Source: DATFMH01 sp035267045 (GTDB taxonomy: Bacteria; Bacteroidota; Rhodothermia; Balneolales; DATFMH01). From it: a stretch of DNA of 64,000 nucleotides. The translations under genes and the position numbers were made by a program. Each line of letters opens with the position of its first letter. The first letter of the stretch is position 1. The notes below the pieces were generated by a model that saw only the letters and a list, made by a program, of their open reading frames with translations, had not been told where the DNA came from and did no database searches. Positions 16,790 through 26,109 of this stretch are shown piece after piece. The stretch lies in the NCBI GenBank assembly GCA_035267045.1, contig DATFMH010000146.1:1-64000 (forward strand), given 5' to 3'.

Positions 16790-18157
16790 GTGAAAGAAGT
16801 CATCAAAATAGCATCAGGACAAGGATTTTGGGGAGACCTGCCAACCGCACCAATCAATCAGGTTAAACAAGGGGATATCGACTACCTTGTGATGGATTAT
16901 CTGGCAGAAGTTACAATGTCGATCATGCAAAAGCAGAAACTCCGGAATCCCGAATATGGGTACGCCCGGGATTTCGTTCATGTTATCGAGGCCATACTCC
17001 CGGATATCGTAAATCGTGGTATCCGAGTCGTTTCAAATGCCGGCGGTGTTAATCCAAGAGCCTGTAAAGATGCCATACTAAAGATTGCCCGGGAAAAGGG
17101 GCATAAGAAATTGAAAATTGCCGTTATCGACGGTGATGATATCCTGGAACGGATCGATGAACTTATCAGCGACGGACATGAATTGAAGAACATGGATACC
17201 GGCGAGCCAATCTCAACCGTATCCGATCAGTTATTAAGTGCCAATGTATATTTTGGAGCTGAACCGATTGTTGAAGCGCTGAATAAAGGTGCTGATATCA
17301 TAATTACGGGCAGAGTAACCGATACTGGTTTAACTCTCGCACCCATGATCCATGAGTTCGGCTGGGATTTTGATAATTATGATTTGATGTCAACCGGCAC
17401 TATAGCCGGACATATCATCGAATGCGGAGCCCAGTGTACCGGTGGGAATTATACAGATTGGGAAGAGGTTCCGGATATTGAAAATATTGGGTTTCCCATT
17501 ATTGAAGCCCATTCAAATGGAGATTTTTATGTGACAAAGCATGAGAATACCGGTGGGCTTGTCAGTTTGAAAACGGTTAAGGAACAGTTGGTATATGAAA
17601 TAGGAGATCCTACAGAATACATCACTCCTGATTGTGTAGCTGATTTCACTTCAATACAACTTGTAGATGACGGGCCAAATCGGGTGCGTGTTCACGATAT
17701 AAAAGGCCGTCCTGATACACCCTTTTATAAGGTATCGGCCAGCTACAATGATGGGTATAAGTTATCATCCACACTTGTTTATTCATGGCCCGAAGCTTTG
17801 AAAAAGGCCTTAAGGGCGGGAGAAATACTGAAGAAAAGGGCGGAAAATCTTAACCTGGATATTGATTCGTTTAATTGTGAATATATCGGCTTTAACGGTT
17901 GTGATGAAAAGCCAGTCACCGACGATACTATGAAGGAAGATTTCAGTGAAATACAATTGCGTATTTCGGCATCAGGCGATAATAAAGCGGATCTGAATCG
18001 TTTCGGAATGGAAGTCGCCCCTTTGATATTAACAGGCCCCAGTGGTGTAACCGGATTCGCCGGCGGACGACCAAAGGCAAGTGAAATTGTGGCTTACTGG
18101 CCGGCTTTGATTGATAAAAAAGCTTGTAAACCCGTTGTTACAATATTTGATCTATAA
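16790..18157 (+). CDS. AtuA-like protein (DUF1446, acyclic terpene utilisation family)
   Basis: A 455-residue protein of the DUF1446 family, whose namesake AtuA is required for growth on citronellol or geraniol in Pseudomonas; the biochemical reaction is unknown. The N-terminal part has IASGQGFWGD and GDIDYLVMDYLAEVTMSIM, and a central VVSNAGGVNPRACKDAI segment is typical. It carries only the DUF1446 part; no DUF4387 extension is seen. The start codon is GTG. Homologues often sit with acyl-CoA carboxylases; the MCC-like carboxylase subunit here is 3.7 kb away. Confidence 0.82.
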   Translation: MKEVIKIASGQGFWGDLPTAPINQVKQGDIDYLVMDYLAEVTMSIMQKQKLRNPEYGYARDFVHVIEAILPDIVNRGIRVVSNAGGVNPRACKDAILKIAREKGHKKLKIAVIDGDDILERIDELISDGHELKNMDTGEPISTVSDQLLSANVYFGAEPIVEALNKGADIIITGRVTDTGLTLAPMIHEFGWDFDNYDLMSTGTIAGHIIECGAQCTGGNYTDWEEVPDIENIGFPIIEAHSNGDFYVTKHENTGGLVSLKTVKEQLVYEIGDPTEYITPDCVADFTSIQLVDDGPNRVRVHDIKGRPDTPFYKVSASYNDGYKLSSTLVYSWPEALKKALRAGEILKKRAENLNLDIDSFNCEYIGFNGCDEKPVTDDTMKEDFSEIQLRISASGDNKADLNRFGMEVAPLILTGPSGVTGFAGGRPKASEIVAYWPALIDKKACKPVVTIFDL

Positions 18158-18164
18158 AAATTAT

Positions 18165-18172
18165 TACTTTTA
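18165..18172 (+). promoter_or_regulatory. Candidate promoter box TACTTTTA
   Basis: TACTTTTA lies 34 bases before the FAD oxidoreductase start, in the 49-base gap after the AtuA-like gene. The same word is found at 30735, 30836 and, with one change, at 4021 and 42721, each a short distance before a start codon. A -33 element is not clear. Confidence 0.3.
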
Positions 18173-18206
18173 CGAAATAAAAAAACATTAACGACAGAGA
18201 TTAGAA

Positions 18207-19247
18207 ATGGTTATTGGAATTATTGGAGCTGGAATTTCGGGACTTATTGCAGGAAAAATGTTAACCGAAGGTGGACATGACGTAACTGTTTTTGAAAAAA
18301 GTGATGCCCTTGAAGGACGGTTAGCTTCCCGGAAAATGGGAAAAGAAAACAATTTAATTGTTGATGTTCATGCCGCAAGTTTTACGGCAAAAAATCCAGT
18401 ATTTAAAGAGTTTGTAAATGAATTATTGGATAAAGGACTTTTAAAAATATGGACACAATCTTTTCCTTATCACGATGGTGAGGATATTTATGAAAGCTTT
18501 CCCGGTCATGAGAAAACAGATTACTATGTATCACCCGAAGGTATGAGTAAAATAGGTGGGTATCTGACGCGATGGGTGGAAACCAAGTTCCATGAAAAAG
18601 TGGGTGGATTTACATTCATCGGTGATAAAAGGCATAAGAAAAAGGCATGGATGATCAATCTCACTAATTTCAATGCATATGAGATGGACGCCATAATAAT
18701 AGCGACACCTGCAGTACAGGCCTATGGTCTTATTCAAACATCTCAGGATGAAACAGTCGTAAGGAAGTTGATAACTCAACTTGATGAAGTAGAATACGAG
18801 AATAGTATTTCACTCGTAGCCGGATATGAAAATAGGGAAATGCCGGATTGGAAAGCTGTTCAATGCAAGGATGGGCGTATTGAATGGATAATCAACGATT
18901 CCTCAAAAAGGGACAATCCAAACGGACTTGCACTCGTTATTCAATCAAATAGTGATTTTTTTCATAAACATCAGAAAGAATCAGATGATCAAATTGCTCA
19001 CTTGTTACTTGAAAGAGCAGCGACAATTGTGGAGGACTGGGTTGATCAACCAGATTGGTATATAGTGGAAAAATGGCGATACAGAAGTGCCCGTAATCCG
19101 ATAGAAGCACCATTTTTAGAAATCAATCGTGAGGACGGCCCGCTGGCATTGATAGGTGACTATTTTAAAGGCAATGATATTGAATCAGCTTATTTATCAG
19201 GATATAATCTTGCTAAACACTGGCTGGAAAAATACCCTGCAAAATAA
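18207..19247 (+). CDS. FAD-dependent amine-oxidase-like oxidoreductase
   Basis: A 346-residue flavoprotein. The N terminus holds the dinucleotide-binding fold GIIGAGISGLIAG, with the acidic end of strand 2 at VFEKSDALEGRLASRK. The C-terminal segment LALIGDYFKGNDIESAYLSG is the second FAD contact typical of the NAD(P)/FAD-dependent amine-oxidase (renalase-like) group. The substrate is unknown. It lies 9 bases before the ABC exporter gene and probably shares its transcript. Confidence 0.82.
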   Translation: MVIGIIGAGISGLIAGKMLTEGGHDVTVFEKSDALEGRLASRKMGKENNLIVDVHAASFTAKNPVFKEFVNELLDKGLLKIWTQSFPYHDGEDIYESFPGHEKTDYYVSPEGMSKIGGYLTRWVETKFHEKVGGFTFIGDKRHKKKAWMINLTNFNAYEMDAIIIATPAVQAYGLIQTSQDETVVRKLITQLDEVEYENSISLVAGYENREMPDWKAVQCKDGRIEWIINDSSKRDNPNGLALVIQSNSDFFHKHQKESDDQIAHLLLERAATIVEDWVDQPDWYIVEKWRYRSARNPIEAPFLEINREDGPLALIGDYFKGNDIESAYLSGYNLAKHWLEKYPAK

Positions 19248-19256
19248 CAGGTTTAC

Positions 19257-21056
19257 GTGACTGATCTTTTTAAGCTCAACAGGTATTTTAAAAAATATAA
19301 GGGTACGGTCTTACTTGGTACCCTTTTTCTTACTCTGGCCAATGGTTTTTTGGTTGGGATACCGATATTGGTGCGTAAATCTATTGATGATGTACAAAAT
19401 CTGGTACAACATTCCTCACAGTCGTACAGCAATATATTTGATGTCCTTTTTAAGGAACATGTAGGTATACAGTTGGCAACCATATCGGGTTATCTTGTTG
19501 GCGCTGCATTGCTTTATGGAATTTTACTGTTTCTCACACGACAAACCCTTATTGTAACTTCCCGTCGCATTGAATTCGATATTCGAAACGAGATATTTGA
19601 TCATCTGCAAAAATTGCCACAAAGTTTTTACACCCGATGGGATTCCAGTGACATTTATGTTCGGGCAACAGAAGATGTGATGAGGGTGCGCGATTATTTT
19701 GGTCCGGGTACCATGTACACAATAAATACCTTTACTCGTGCCGGTATCATCATAACGATCATGTTTATTGTCAATGCGAGGTTAACATTGTGGGCTCTGA
19801 TACCACTTCCGATACTAACGGCGGTTGCTTATTGGGTTAGTGGTTACATCAACGAACGTTCACGCCTGATACAGGAGCAATACTCAAGAGTGGCTGGAAG
19901 GGCACAGGAAGCATTCTCAAGTATCCGGTTGATCAAAGCGTATGCAAGAGAAGCCTATGAACAAAAGATGTTTGATGATGAAAGTGAAGAATATCGCGTC
20001 AAGAAATTAAAATTGGCTATTATTGAAGCTTTGTTTTTTCCCATGTTGAACCTTTTAATTGGTATTTCTGTAATATTGGTCATATGGAAAGGTGGTGATA
20101 TGATCATGGGTGGAACCCTGACTGTTGGTAATATCGCTGAGTTTATCATTTATGTGGCTTATCTGACATGGCCTGTGGCTTCGTTGGGATACACTTTAAA
20201 TTTATTACAGCGTTCAGCAGCATCTCAGAAGAGAATTGAAGAGTTGATGAGTCAACCGGTGCAAATAGAAGATACCGGGGAGACCGATGAGAATATTAAA
20301 GAGATTAAAGGTGAAATAGAGTTTAACAATGTCAGTTTTAAATATCCTGAATCCGAAAGATATGCCGTGCATAATATTAATATGAAGATTAAGGCCGGAC
20401 AGGATATAGCCATTGTAGGAAGAACAGGCTCAGGGAAAACATCATTAATCCAGTTGATACCACGTCTCTACGATCCTCAGGAAGGTACTATTTTAATTGA
20501 CGGTAACCCGATCAACAAGATTCCTCTTGCCACTTTACGAAATTCAGTAGGTTTTGTGCCTCAGGATGCATTTTTATTTTCGGATACGATAGCGGAAAAT
20601 ATTGCGTTTGGTATTGAAGAAGCTGATGATAATTTGATACGTGAAGCGGCAGACAAAGCTCAAGTTCTTGAAAATATTTTGGATTTTGAGAAAAAATTTG
20701 AGACAATATTAGGAGAGAGAGGAATTACAATGTCCGGTGGACAAAAACAGCGAACTACTATTGCCAGGGCATTGATTAAAAACCCAAGTATTTTAATATT
20801 TGATGATTCCTTAAGTGCGGTTGACACAAAAACAGAAGATGCTATATTAAAACATCTTAAGAAAGAAATGAAGGGTAAGACGACAATAATGATTAGTCAT
20901 CGCATTTCCACAATAAAAAATGCTGATATTATTTATGTTATGAAAGACCACACTATTGTGGAATCTGGTACACATAAGAAGTTAATTGAAAAAGATGGAC
21001 ATTACGCAGATATGTATAAGAAACAGTTAATTGAACAGGAACTGGCCGAAATTTAA
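19257..21056 (+). CDS. ABC exporter half-transporter, degenerate-site subunit (BmrC/YheI-like)
   Basis: A 599-residue half-transporter: six membrane helices (first ~320 residues) plus an ATPase domain with Walker A GRTGSGKTS (about 387-395) and signature MSGGQKQR (about 492). The Walker B end reads IFDDSLSAVD, with aspartate at 517 where the catalytic glutamate normally stands. That substitution is the mark of the degenerate subunit of heterodimeric exporters such as BmrCD (YheI/YheH) and TM287/288. The partner with the intact glutamate is encoded at 22396-24228. These exporters move drugs or lipids. The start codon is GTG. Confidence 0.9.
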   Translation: MTDLFKLNRYFKKYKGTVLLGTLFLTLANGFLVGIPILVRKSIDDVQNLVQHSSQSYSNIFDVLFKEHVGIQLATISGYLVGAALLYGILLFLTRQTLIVTSRRIEFDIRNEIFDHLQKLPQSFYTRWDSSDIYVRATEDVMRVRDYFGPGTMYTINTFTRAGIIITIMFIVNARLTLWALIPLPILTAVAYWVSGYINERSRLIQEQYSRVAGRAQEAFSSIRLIKAYAREAYEQKMFDDESEEYRVKKLKLAIIEALFFPMLNLLIGISVILVIWKGGDMIMGGTLTVGNIAEFIIYVAYLTWPVASLGYTLNLLQRSAASQKRIEELMSQPVQIEDTGETDENIKEIKGEIEFNNVSFKYPESERYAVHNINMKIKAGQDIAIVGRTGSGKTSLIQLIPRLYDPQEGTILIDGNPINKIPLATLRNSVGFVPQDAFLFSDTIAENIAFGIEEADDNLIREAADKAQVLENILDFEKKFETILGERGITMSGGQKQRTTIARALIKNPSILIFDDSLSAVDTKTEDAILKHLKKEMKGKTTIMISHRISTIKNADIIYVMKDHTIVESGTHKKLIEKDGHYADMYKKQLIEQELAEI

Positions 21057-21152
21057 GATTTATTAAATATATTATAATCCATATATGTACATAATAATCA
21101 ACTCTATATGTTTGAAAGCGTATGGGGCTAACGACAACAAAAGGAGAAGACG

Positions 21153-22415
21153 ATGATAGTAGTGCCACTTGGCGTTTCATCTGCCACCCCTACAATTAAC
21201 AGAAGCCTGCCTTCTGTAGCTTTATGGCGTGAGGGCCGCGTATTTTTGTTTGATTGTGGAGAAAATACTCAAGCTAAAATGTTGCAGGCGGGGATTAAAA
21301 GGTCGAAAATCGACTATATTTTCATATCTCACCTTGATGGGGACCATTACTTTGGACTTTTGGGTTTACTTTCTACACTAAATATGCAAAGACGTGAGAC
21401 TCCATTGACCATCATTGGTCCGGTGGGGATAAAAAAATTCGTTGAATTTAATCTCGATCATGCCCAGATAGAAGCCACATTTAAGGTTAATTACATAGAA
21501 CTCAAAAAAGGTTTTGAATGCGAAATCGTTACGGATGAGGATGAGTTTTATGTGGAAGCGCGCCCTCTGGAACATTCTAAATTCTGTATTGGTTATCGTT
21601 TCCAGGAAAAAGATAAACCTGGAAAAGTGGATGCAAAAAAAGCATCTGATTTGGGTATATCTGAAGATAATCAGTTTAAAGAACTTAAAGCTGGTAATGA
21701 TGTCGAACTGGATGACGGGACCATTGTAAAAGCCGAAGATATCGTTGGGAAACCGAGAAAAGGGTATTCCTTTGCATATATAACTGATACACAGTACAGC
21801 CTAAATGCCATTGAGCTGAGTAAAGAAGCCTCTATTCTTTATCATGAAGCCACTTTCGGTAATGCTTTGGAAGACAGGGCAAAGGAAACTGGACATTCCA
21901 CAGCTGAAATGGCTGCAAGAGTTGCCGAAAAGGCTAAAGCAAAACTTCTGGTAATTGGTCATTTTTCGGGAAGATATACCAATGAGTTTGTTCTCATGAA
22001 AGAAGCTCGCAGGATTTTTGATGATACCTGGATAGCTACAGAGTTACGGCCAATTATGACAGATCCGAAACATGAGAGTGGTATTATCGAACCCAAAGTT
22101 AAATCCAATCAAAAAGCCGCTAAACAGTTTCGGAAAAAAGATAATTATAAAAACAAGAAGGGAACCAAGAAACGAAAAACTTTCAAAAGGCGTTCATTTG
22201 CTGGTAGTAATAGTCCACGAAAATTCAGTGAATATTATAAAGGCAATCGTGGTGGCGGAAGCAGTGGCAGTGGTGGTCATAAACATGATAATCGTGGCCA
22301 TAAACATGATAACAAACGCGACAACAGAAGAGATAATCGCCATCAACAAAAGGAAAATCCAAAATATAAGCCAATAACACCGAGAACTCCTTTTGATGAG
22401 CACAACCGTTTCTAA
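21153..22415 (+). CDS. rnz: Ribonuclease Z (metallo-beta-lactamase fold) with altered zinc motif and basic tail
   Basis: Expected role: endonucleolytic removal of tRNA 3' trailers. The 420-residue protein starts with LGVSSATPTINR and has FDCGENTQ, HEATFGN, HSTAEMAARVAEKA and GHFSGRY, all matching RNase Z. The zinc motif HxHxDH reads H60-L-D62-G-D64-H65, so the second histidine is aspartate (codon GAT instead of CAT). From about residue 312 a ~110-residue low-complexity tail rich in K, R, G, S, H and D follows, absent from typical ~310-residue enzymes and likely RNA-binding. It sits between the two exporter genes and overlaps the second by 20 bases. Confidence 0.85.
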   Translation: MIVVPLGVSSATPTINRSLPSVALWREGRVFLFDCGENTQAKMLQAGIKRSKIDYIFISHLDGDHYFGLLGLLSTLNMQRRETPLTIIGPVGIKKFVEFNLDHAQIEATFKVNYIELKKGFECEIVTDEDEFYVEARPLEHSKFCIGYRFQEKDKPGKVDAKKASDLGISEDNQFKELKAGNDVELDDGTIVKAEDIVGKPRKGYSFAYITDTQYSLNAIELSKEASILYHEATFGNALEDRAKETGHSTAEMAARVAEKAKAKLLVIGHFSGRYTNEFVLMKEARRIFDDTWIATELRPIMTDPKHESGIIEPKVKSNQKAAKQFRKKDNYKNKKGTKKRKTFKRRSFAGSNSPRKFSEYYKGNRGGGSSGSGGHKHDNRGHKHDNKRDNRRDNRHQQKENPKYKPITPRTPFDEHNRF

Positions 22416-24228
22416 GAAACGCAGTAGTCACAATTCGAAAAAGGGTAAAGTTATTGACCGAAAATTATTCGGCCGGCTTTACCCTTATTTGTCCCCGTAC
22501 AAATGGTGGGTTTTATTAGCTCTGGGTATAACACTGGCTATATCCTATTTGGGACCGGTACGGCCATATCTTACGCAAATAGCTGTTGATAAATACATTT
22601 CCAAAGGGGATTATCATGGTTTATTGGGTATTATCGGGTTACTCTTTTTAGCTCTGGTCGGTGAATCACTGTTAATGATCGGTAATACCTATCTAACCCG
22701 GTGGGTTGGAGAAGGAACATTATATCGCCTGAGAAATGCTGTATTCTATAAAATTGAAAATATGCATGTACAGTATTTCGACCGGAATCCAATCGGGCGG
22801 CTCATAACCCGAACGACAAGTGATATCGAAGCCATCGATCAGCTCGTATCATCAGGTGTCATTAATATGCTGGGTGACCTTCTCCGGATATTTTTCATTA
22901 TTGGTTTTATGTTGTCAATGAATTGGGAGTTAACCCTTATAGCATTGACAACCATGCCGATTTTAATCTATGCTACTTTTCTTTTCAAAAAGAAAGTTCG
23001 TGTATCTTTTTTGGATGTAAGGGATCAGATTGCACGTCTCAATTCATTCATTCAGGAACATATTTCCGGAATGCCTATCGTCCAGCTCTTTAGAAGAGAA
23101 AGTAAAGAGGCGAAACGTTTTGAGGAGATTAACAGCGCACATCGTAATGCTTACATCAATACTATATTTTATTTTGCCCTGTTCTGGCCAACGGTGGAGA
23201 TCATATCCAGCCTTGCTATGGCTTTGGTTATCTGGTATGGTGGAGCAAAGTCTTTATCAGGGGTAGTGACATTCGGTATGCTACTGGCTTTTATCCAATA
23301 TGTACGTCAGTTTTTCCTGCCAATACGTGATTTATCTGAGAAATATAATACGCTTCAGAGTGCATTGGCAGCTGCCGAACGAATTTTTAGTGTATTAGAT
23401 AGTGAAGTAAAAATTAAAAACCCGGAAAATCCTGTTCACTTACCCTCTGCAAAAGGCAATATAAAGTTCGAACATGTATGGTTTCGTTATAACCGTACGG
23501 AAGAATATGTGCTTAAGGATGTTACATTCGAAGTGGAACACGGACAAACAGTGGCTATAGTAGGAGCAACAGGTGCCGGAAAATCAACTATAATTAGTCT
23601 GTTAATGCGCTTTTATGATATTGATAAGGGTAGTATTTCATTAGATAATGTTGATATCCGAAAAGCAGATCTTGCTTCACTGAGAACTAAATTCGGCCTT
23701 GTACTTCAAGACAATGCCCTTTTTTCCGGTACCATCATGGATAACATCACTCTTGGAAATGAAAATATCAAAAGAGAGGATGTAATACATGCGGCAAGAT
23801 TAGTGGAAGCCAATAGATTTATTGAGACATTGCCGGGAGAATACGATTACAGGTTACAAGAACGGGGAGCCTCATTATCGATGGGACAGAGACAATTAAT
23901 TTGTTTCGTGCGGGCGTTAGTATATAATCCCAAAATACTCGTGTTAGACGAAGCTACATCAAGTGTTGATTCCGAGACAGAATCAATTGTTAATAATGCC
24001 ATTGATGTACTTATGAAAGGGCGAACCTCTATTGTCATAGCCCACCGTTTATCTACTATTCAACACGCCGATAAAATTCTTGTGATGCATAAAGGAGAGA
24101 TCAGGGAACGGGGCACACATAAACAGCTTATTCGTAAAAAAGACGGTATATATCGGAAACTTTATGAATTACAATATAAAGACCAATTGGTGAAAGCAGA
24201 TAATAAAACAGAAACCGTTAATCCCTGA
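22396..24228 (+). CDS. ABC exporter half-transporter, catalytic-site subunit (BmrD/YheH-like)
   Basis: A 610-residue half-transporter with membrane domain followed by ATPase domain: Walker A GATGAGKST, signature LSMGQRQL and Walker B ILVLDEATSSVD with the catalytic glutamate intact. The signature has Met in place of the usual Gly (LSMGQ), as is common in this subgroup. It is expected to pair with the product of 19257-21056. The ATG at 22396 is preferred over the preceding TTG. It ends one base before the convergent btaB gene. Confidence 0.9.
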   Translation: MSTTVSKKRSSHNSKKGKVIDRKLFGRLYPYLSPYKWWVLLALGITLAISYLGPVRPYLTQIAVDKYISKGDYHGLLGIIGLLFLALVGESLLMIGNTYLTRWVGEGTLYRLRNAVFYKIENMHVQYFDRNPIGRLITRTTSDIEAIDQLVSSGVINMLGDLLRIFFIIGFMLSMNWELTLIALTTMPILIYATFLFKKKVRVSFLDVRDQIARLNSFIQEHISGMPIVQLFRRESKEAKRFEEINSAHRNAYINTIFYFALFWPTVEIISSLAMALVIWYGGAKSLSGVVTFGMLLAFIQYVRQFFLPIRDLSEKYNTLQSALAAAERIFSVLDSEVKIKNPENPVHLPSAKGNIKFEHVWFRYNRTEEYVLKDVTFEVEHGQTVAIVGATGAGKSTIISLLMRFYDIDKGSISLDNVDIRKADLASLRTKFGLVLQDNALFSGTIMDNITLGNENIKREDVIHAARLVEANRFIETLPGEYDYRLQERGASLSMGQRQLICFVRALVYNPKILVLDEATSSVDSETESIVNNAIDVLMKGRTSIVIAHRLSTIQHADKILVMHKGEIRERGTHKQLIRKKDGIYRKLYELQYKDQLVKADNKTETVNP

Positions 24229-24229
24229 C

Positions 24230-24850
24230 TTACTGCTTTTTCCCGACGAATAACAAATACTTCCAGACTCCCAGATAGGCCGTTTTAATAGTTGAATCAA
24301 TAGGTTCAAAATATTTATTTAACTCCGGTAATAGGTGGCTGTCCATTCGTACATGATTGACCAACATCCATTTTTTAAACCAGTTAATATCACTTTCGAA
24401 AAAGTCTACCACAGCAATAAGACCACCATTATTCAAATGATCATATGCATTGGCTATCGCCTGTTTCCAACCGGGATTCATCATACTTAATGAATAAGAA
24501 AATAATATCAGGTCAAAGGATTGGTCATCGAAAGAACTTGACTCATAATACGTCTCTTCCAGGTGTACTTGGTTTGAATCAATCTTCTTTTGTGCTTTCT
24601 GCAGCATCTCACCGGATAAATCAACTCCGGTAATAGCTACATCCCGAAAATTACGCTGTAGTAATTGTAGATTTTTGCCTGTACCACAACCCACTTCGAG
24701 GATTCGTTCAGCCGGGATGTTATCCGGAAGATAATGGGTAATGATCTTTTTGCGGCCAAACAAAAAGCTCCATCTTGTTATGTCATAAAACAGGGAATGA
24801 AGCCTGTAATATTGTTTTAGATTGTCAGCAGCTTGATAATAATTTGTCAT
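24230..24850 (-). CDS. btaB: Betaine lipid N-methyltransferase BtaB-like
   Basis: A 206-residue SAM methyltransferase with motif I ILEVGCGTGKNLQLL (residues 50-64) and the N-terminal phrase FYDITRWSFLFGRKK seen in BtaB proteins. BtaB methylates diacylglyceryl-homoserine three times to give the betaine lipid DGTS. Its start overlaps the stop of btaA by 4 bases, which strongly supports the pairing. Confidence 0.83.
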   Translation of the reverse strand: MTNYYQAADNLKQYYRLHSLFYDITRWSFLFGRKKIITHYLPDNIPAERILEVGCGTGKNLQLLQRNFRDVAITGVDLSGEMLQKAQKKIDSNQVHLEETYYESSSFDDQSFDLILFSYSLSMMNPGWKQAIANAYDHLNNGGLIAVVDFFESDINWFKKWMLVNHVRMDSHLLPELNKYFEPIDSTIKTAYLGVWKYLLFVGKKQ

Positions 24851-26025
24851 CGTATTACTTCCGCAAAGTGCAAACTTTTATATGTACCAACGCGATCCTT
24901 TTTGTGTAGTGAATTCGTCAATTCAGGATAGAAACGAAGATTTTTAAATATGTCCTTCTGTAGATAGTCAATTTTATTACCCGCTGAACGCATAAGTATC
25001 CGGGATCCGGTTTTACTATTTCTCAAGATGAGATCCCACTCATTTGATAAGGCACGAGGATCATTCCAGGCAAGCCAATCCTGATGGTCCAGTAATATGT
25101 AATGTGTATAAATATCAGGATTACGCTTTAAAAAATCATTAATGGTAAGATTGTGTATTGAAATTCGATGAATACAGCCTTTTAAGCTTTCATAATTCGT
25201 AGGTTTTAGATATTCAGGGCAACATTTTGGCGTATAAGCGCCCGTCAGATAGACTCTCCAGAAATAATTATCCTGAATTGGAATTTCCGTAAATACCTTT
25301 CGAAGATTTTCTCTGATATAACCATACAGTCCGTCTGTATATTCGTGCTCAATAAGATTGATCTGAGGCCTTGGTACGCCCAAAAGGGTCATTGTAAATG
25401 ATCGTTTCACGATATAACGGCTAAAGGCATTCCAAAGATCCGGTTCAATCCGATCAAAAATTTCCCTTTGTTTATCCAGCGATGATGCCTGAAGCAATAA
25501 TTGGATATTCTTCCACAGCTTTTTATTTTTTTTCATATACTTATGAGCCAGCCATGCCAGATTGCCGGATGTGCCTCTGAAATAAAATGATCTGTTTTCC
25601 GTATTAGGTAAAAAATAATAATACTTATCATCCCAGAATTGCTGTGCATAATTGGGAAGATGTCGTCTGAGGATATCGAAATATACTTCTCTTATATGTT
25701 GATGACGGCCATTACCAAAAAGTGAAAAGAAATCATCATGATCAAGAGTTGATATAGCCGCCTTCTTGAGTTCCAATAGGGCATTTTGGCGGTTATTTAT
25801 ATCAACAGTATCTATACTTCCGGGATTATCGAGCAAATAATCCAATACATTACAACCCGCACTTGTTATCATGACAATGCGACTTTCATCATTTAACTGA
25901 AGTAGTTCGCGATCAATACGGGGATCCTCCCAGCTTGTGTTATAGATGAGATTATTGTCATGAATGTAATCGAATACCTTATCCCGTACTCTGTTTATTA
26001 AAGACGATGATATATTGGCACGCAT
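24847..26025 (-). CDS. btaA: SAM:diacylglycerol 3-amino-3-carboxypropyltransferase BtaA-like (DUF3419)
   Basis: A 392-residue protein of the DUF3419/BtaA family. It transfers the 3-amino-3-carboxypropyl group of SAM to diacylglycerol, the first step of DGTS betaine-lipid synthesis. NTSWEDPRIDRELLQL, VMITSAGCNVLDYLL and VDINNRQNALLELK form the SAM-binding half. With btaB it makes a two-gene operon, giving the cell phosphorus-free membrane lipid. In other bacteria these genes respond to phosphate starvation; no Pho box was recognised upstream. Confidence 0.85.
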   Translation of the reverse strand: MRANISSSLINRVRDKVFDYIHDNNLIYNTSWEDPRIDRELLQLNDESRIVMITSAGCNVLDYLLDNPGSIDTVDINNRQNALLELKKAAISTLDHDDFFSLFGNGRHQHIREVYFDILRRHLPNYAQQFWDDKYYYFLPNTENRSFYFRGTSGNLAWLAHKYMKKNKKLWKNIQLLLQASSLDKQREIFDRIEPDLWNAFSRYIVKRSFTMTLLGVPRPQINLIEHEYTDGLYGYIRENLRKVFTEIPIQDNYFWRVYLTGAYTPKCCPEYLKPTNYESLKGCIHRISIHNLTINDFLKRNPDIYTHYILLDHQDWLAWNDPRALSNEWDLILRNSKTGSRILMRSAGNKIDYLQKDIFKNLRFYPELTNSLHKKDRVGTYKSLHFAEVIR

Positions 26026-26109
26026 TTACCTGGTCAATATGAATTAATATTATTTCTGTCTGTATTGTGTTTGTCTTTCGCTAATATAACTCAATTTGTG
26101 GGGTAAACA

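Noticed and set aside
24230..24850. Ubiquinone/menaquinone methyltransferase (UbiE/MenG)
   Set aside because: The FYDITRWSFLFGRKK start and the 4-base overlap with a BtaA gene fit BtaB better.
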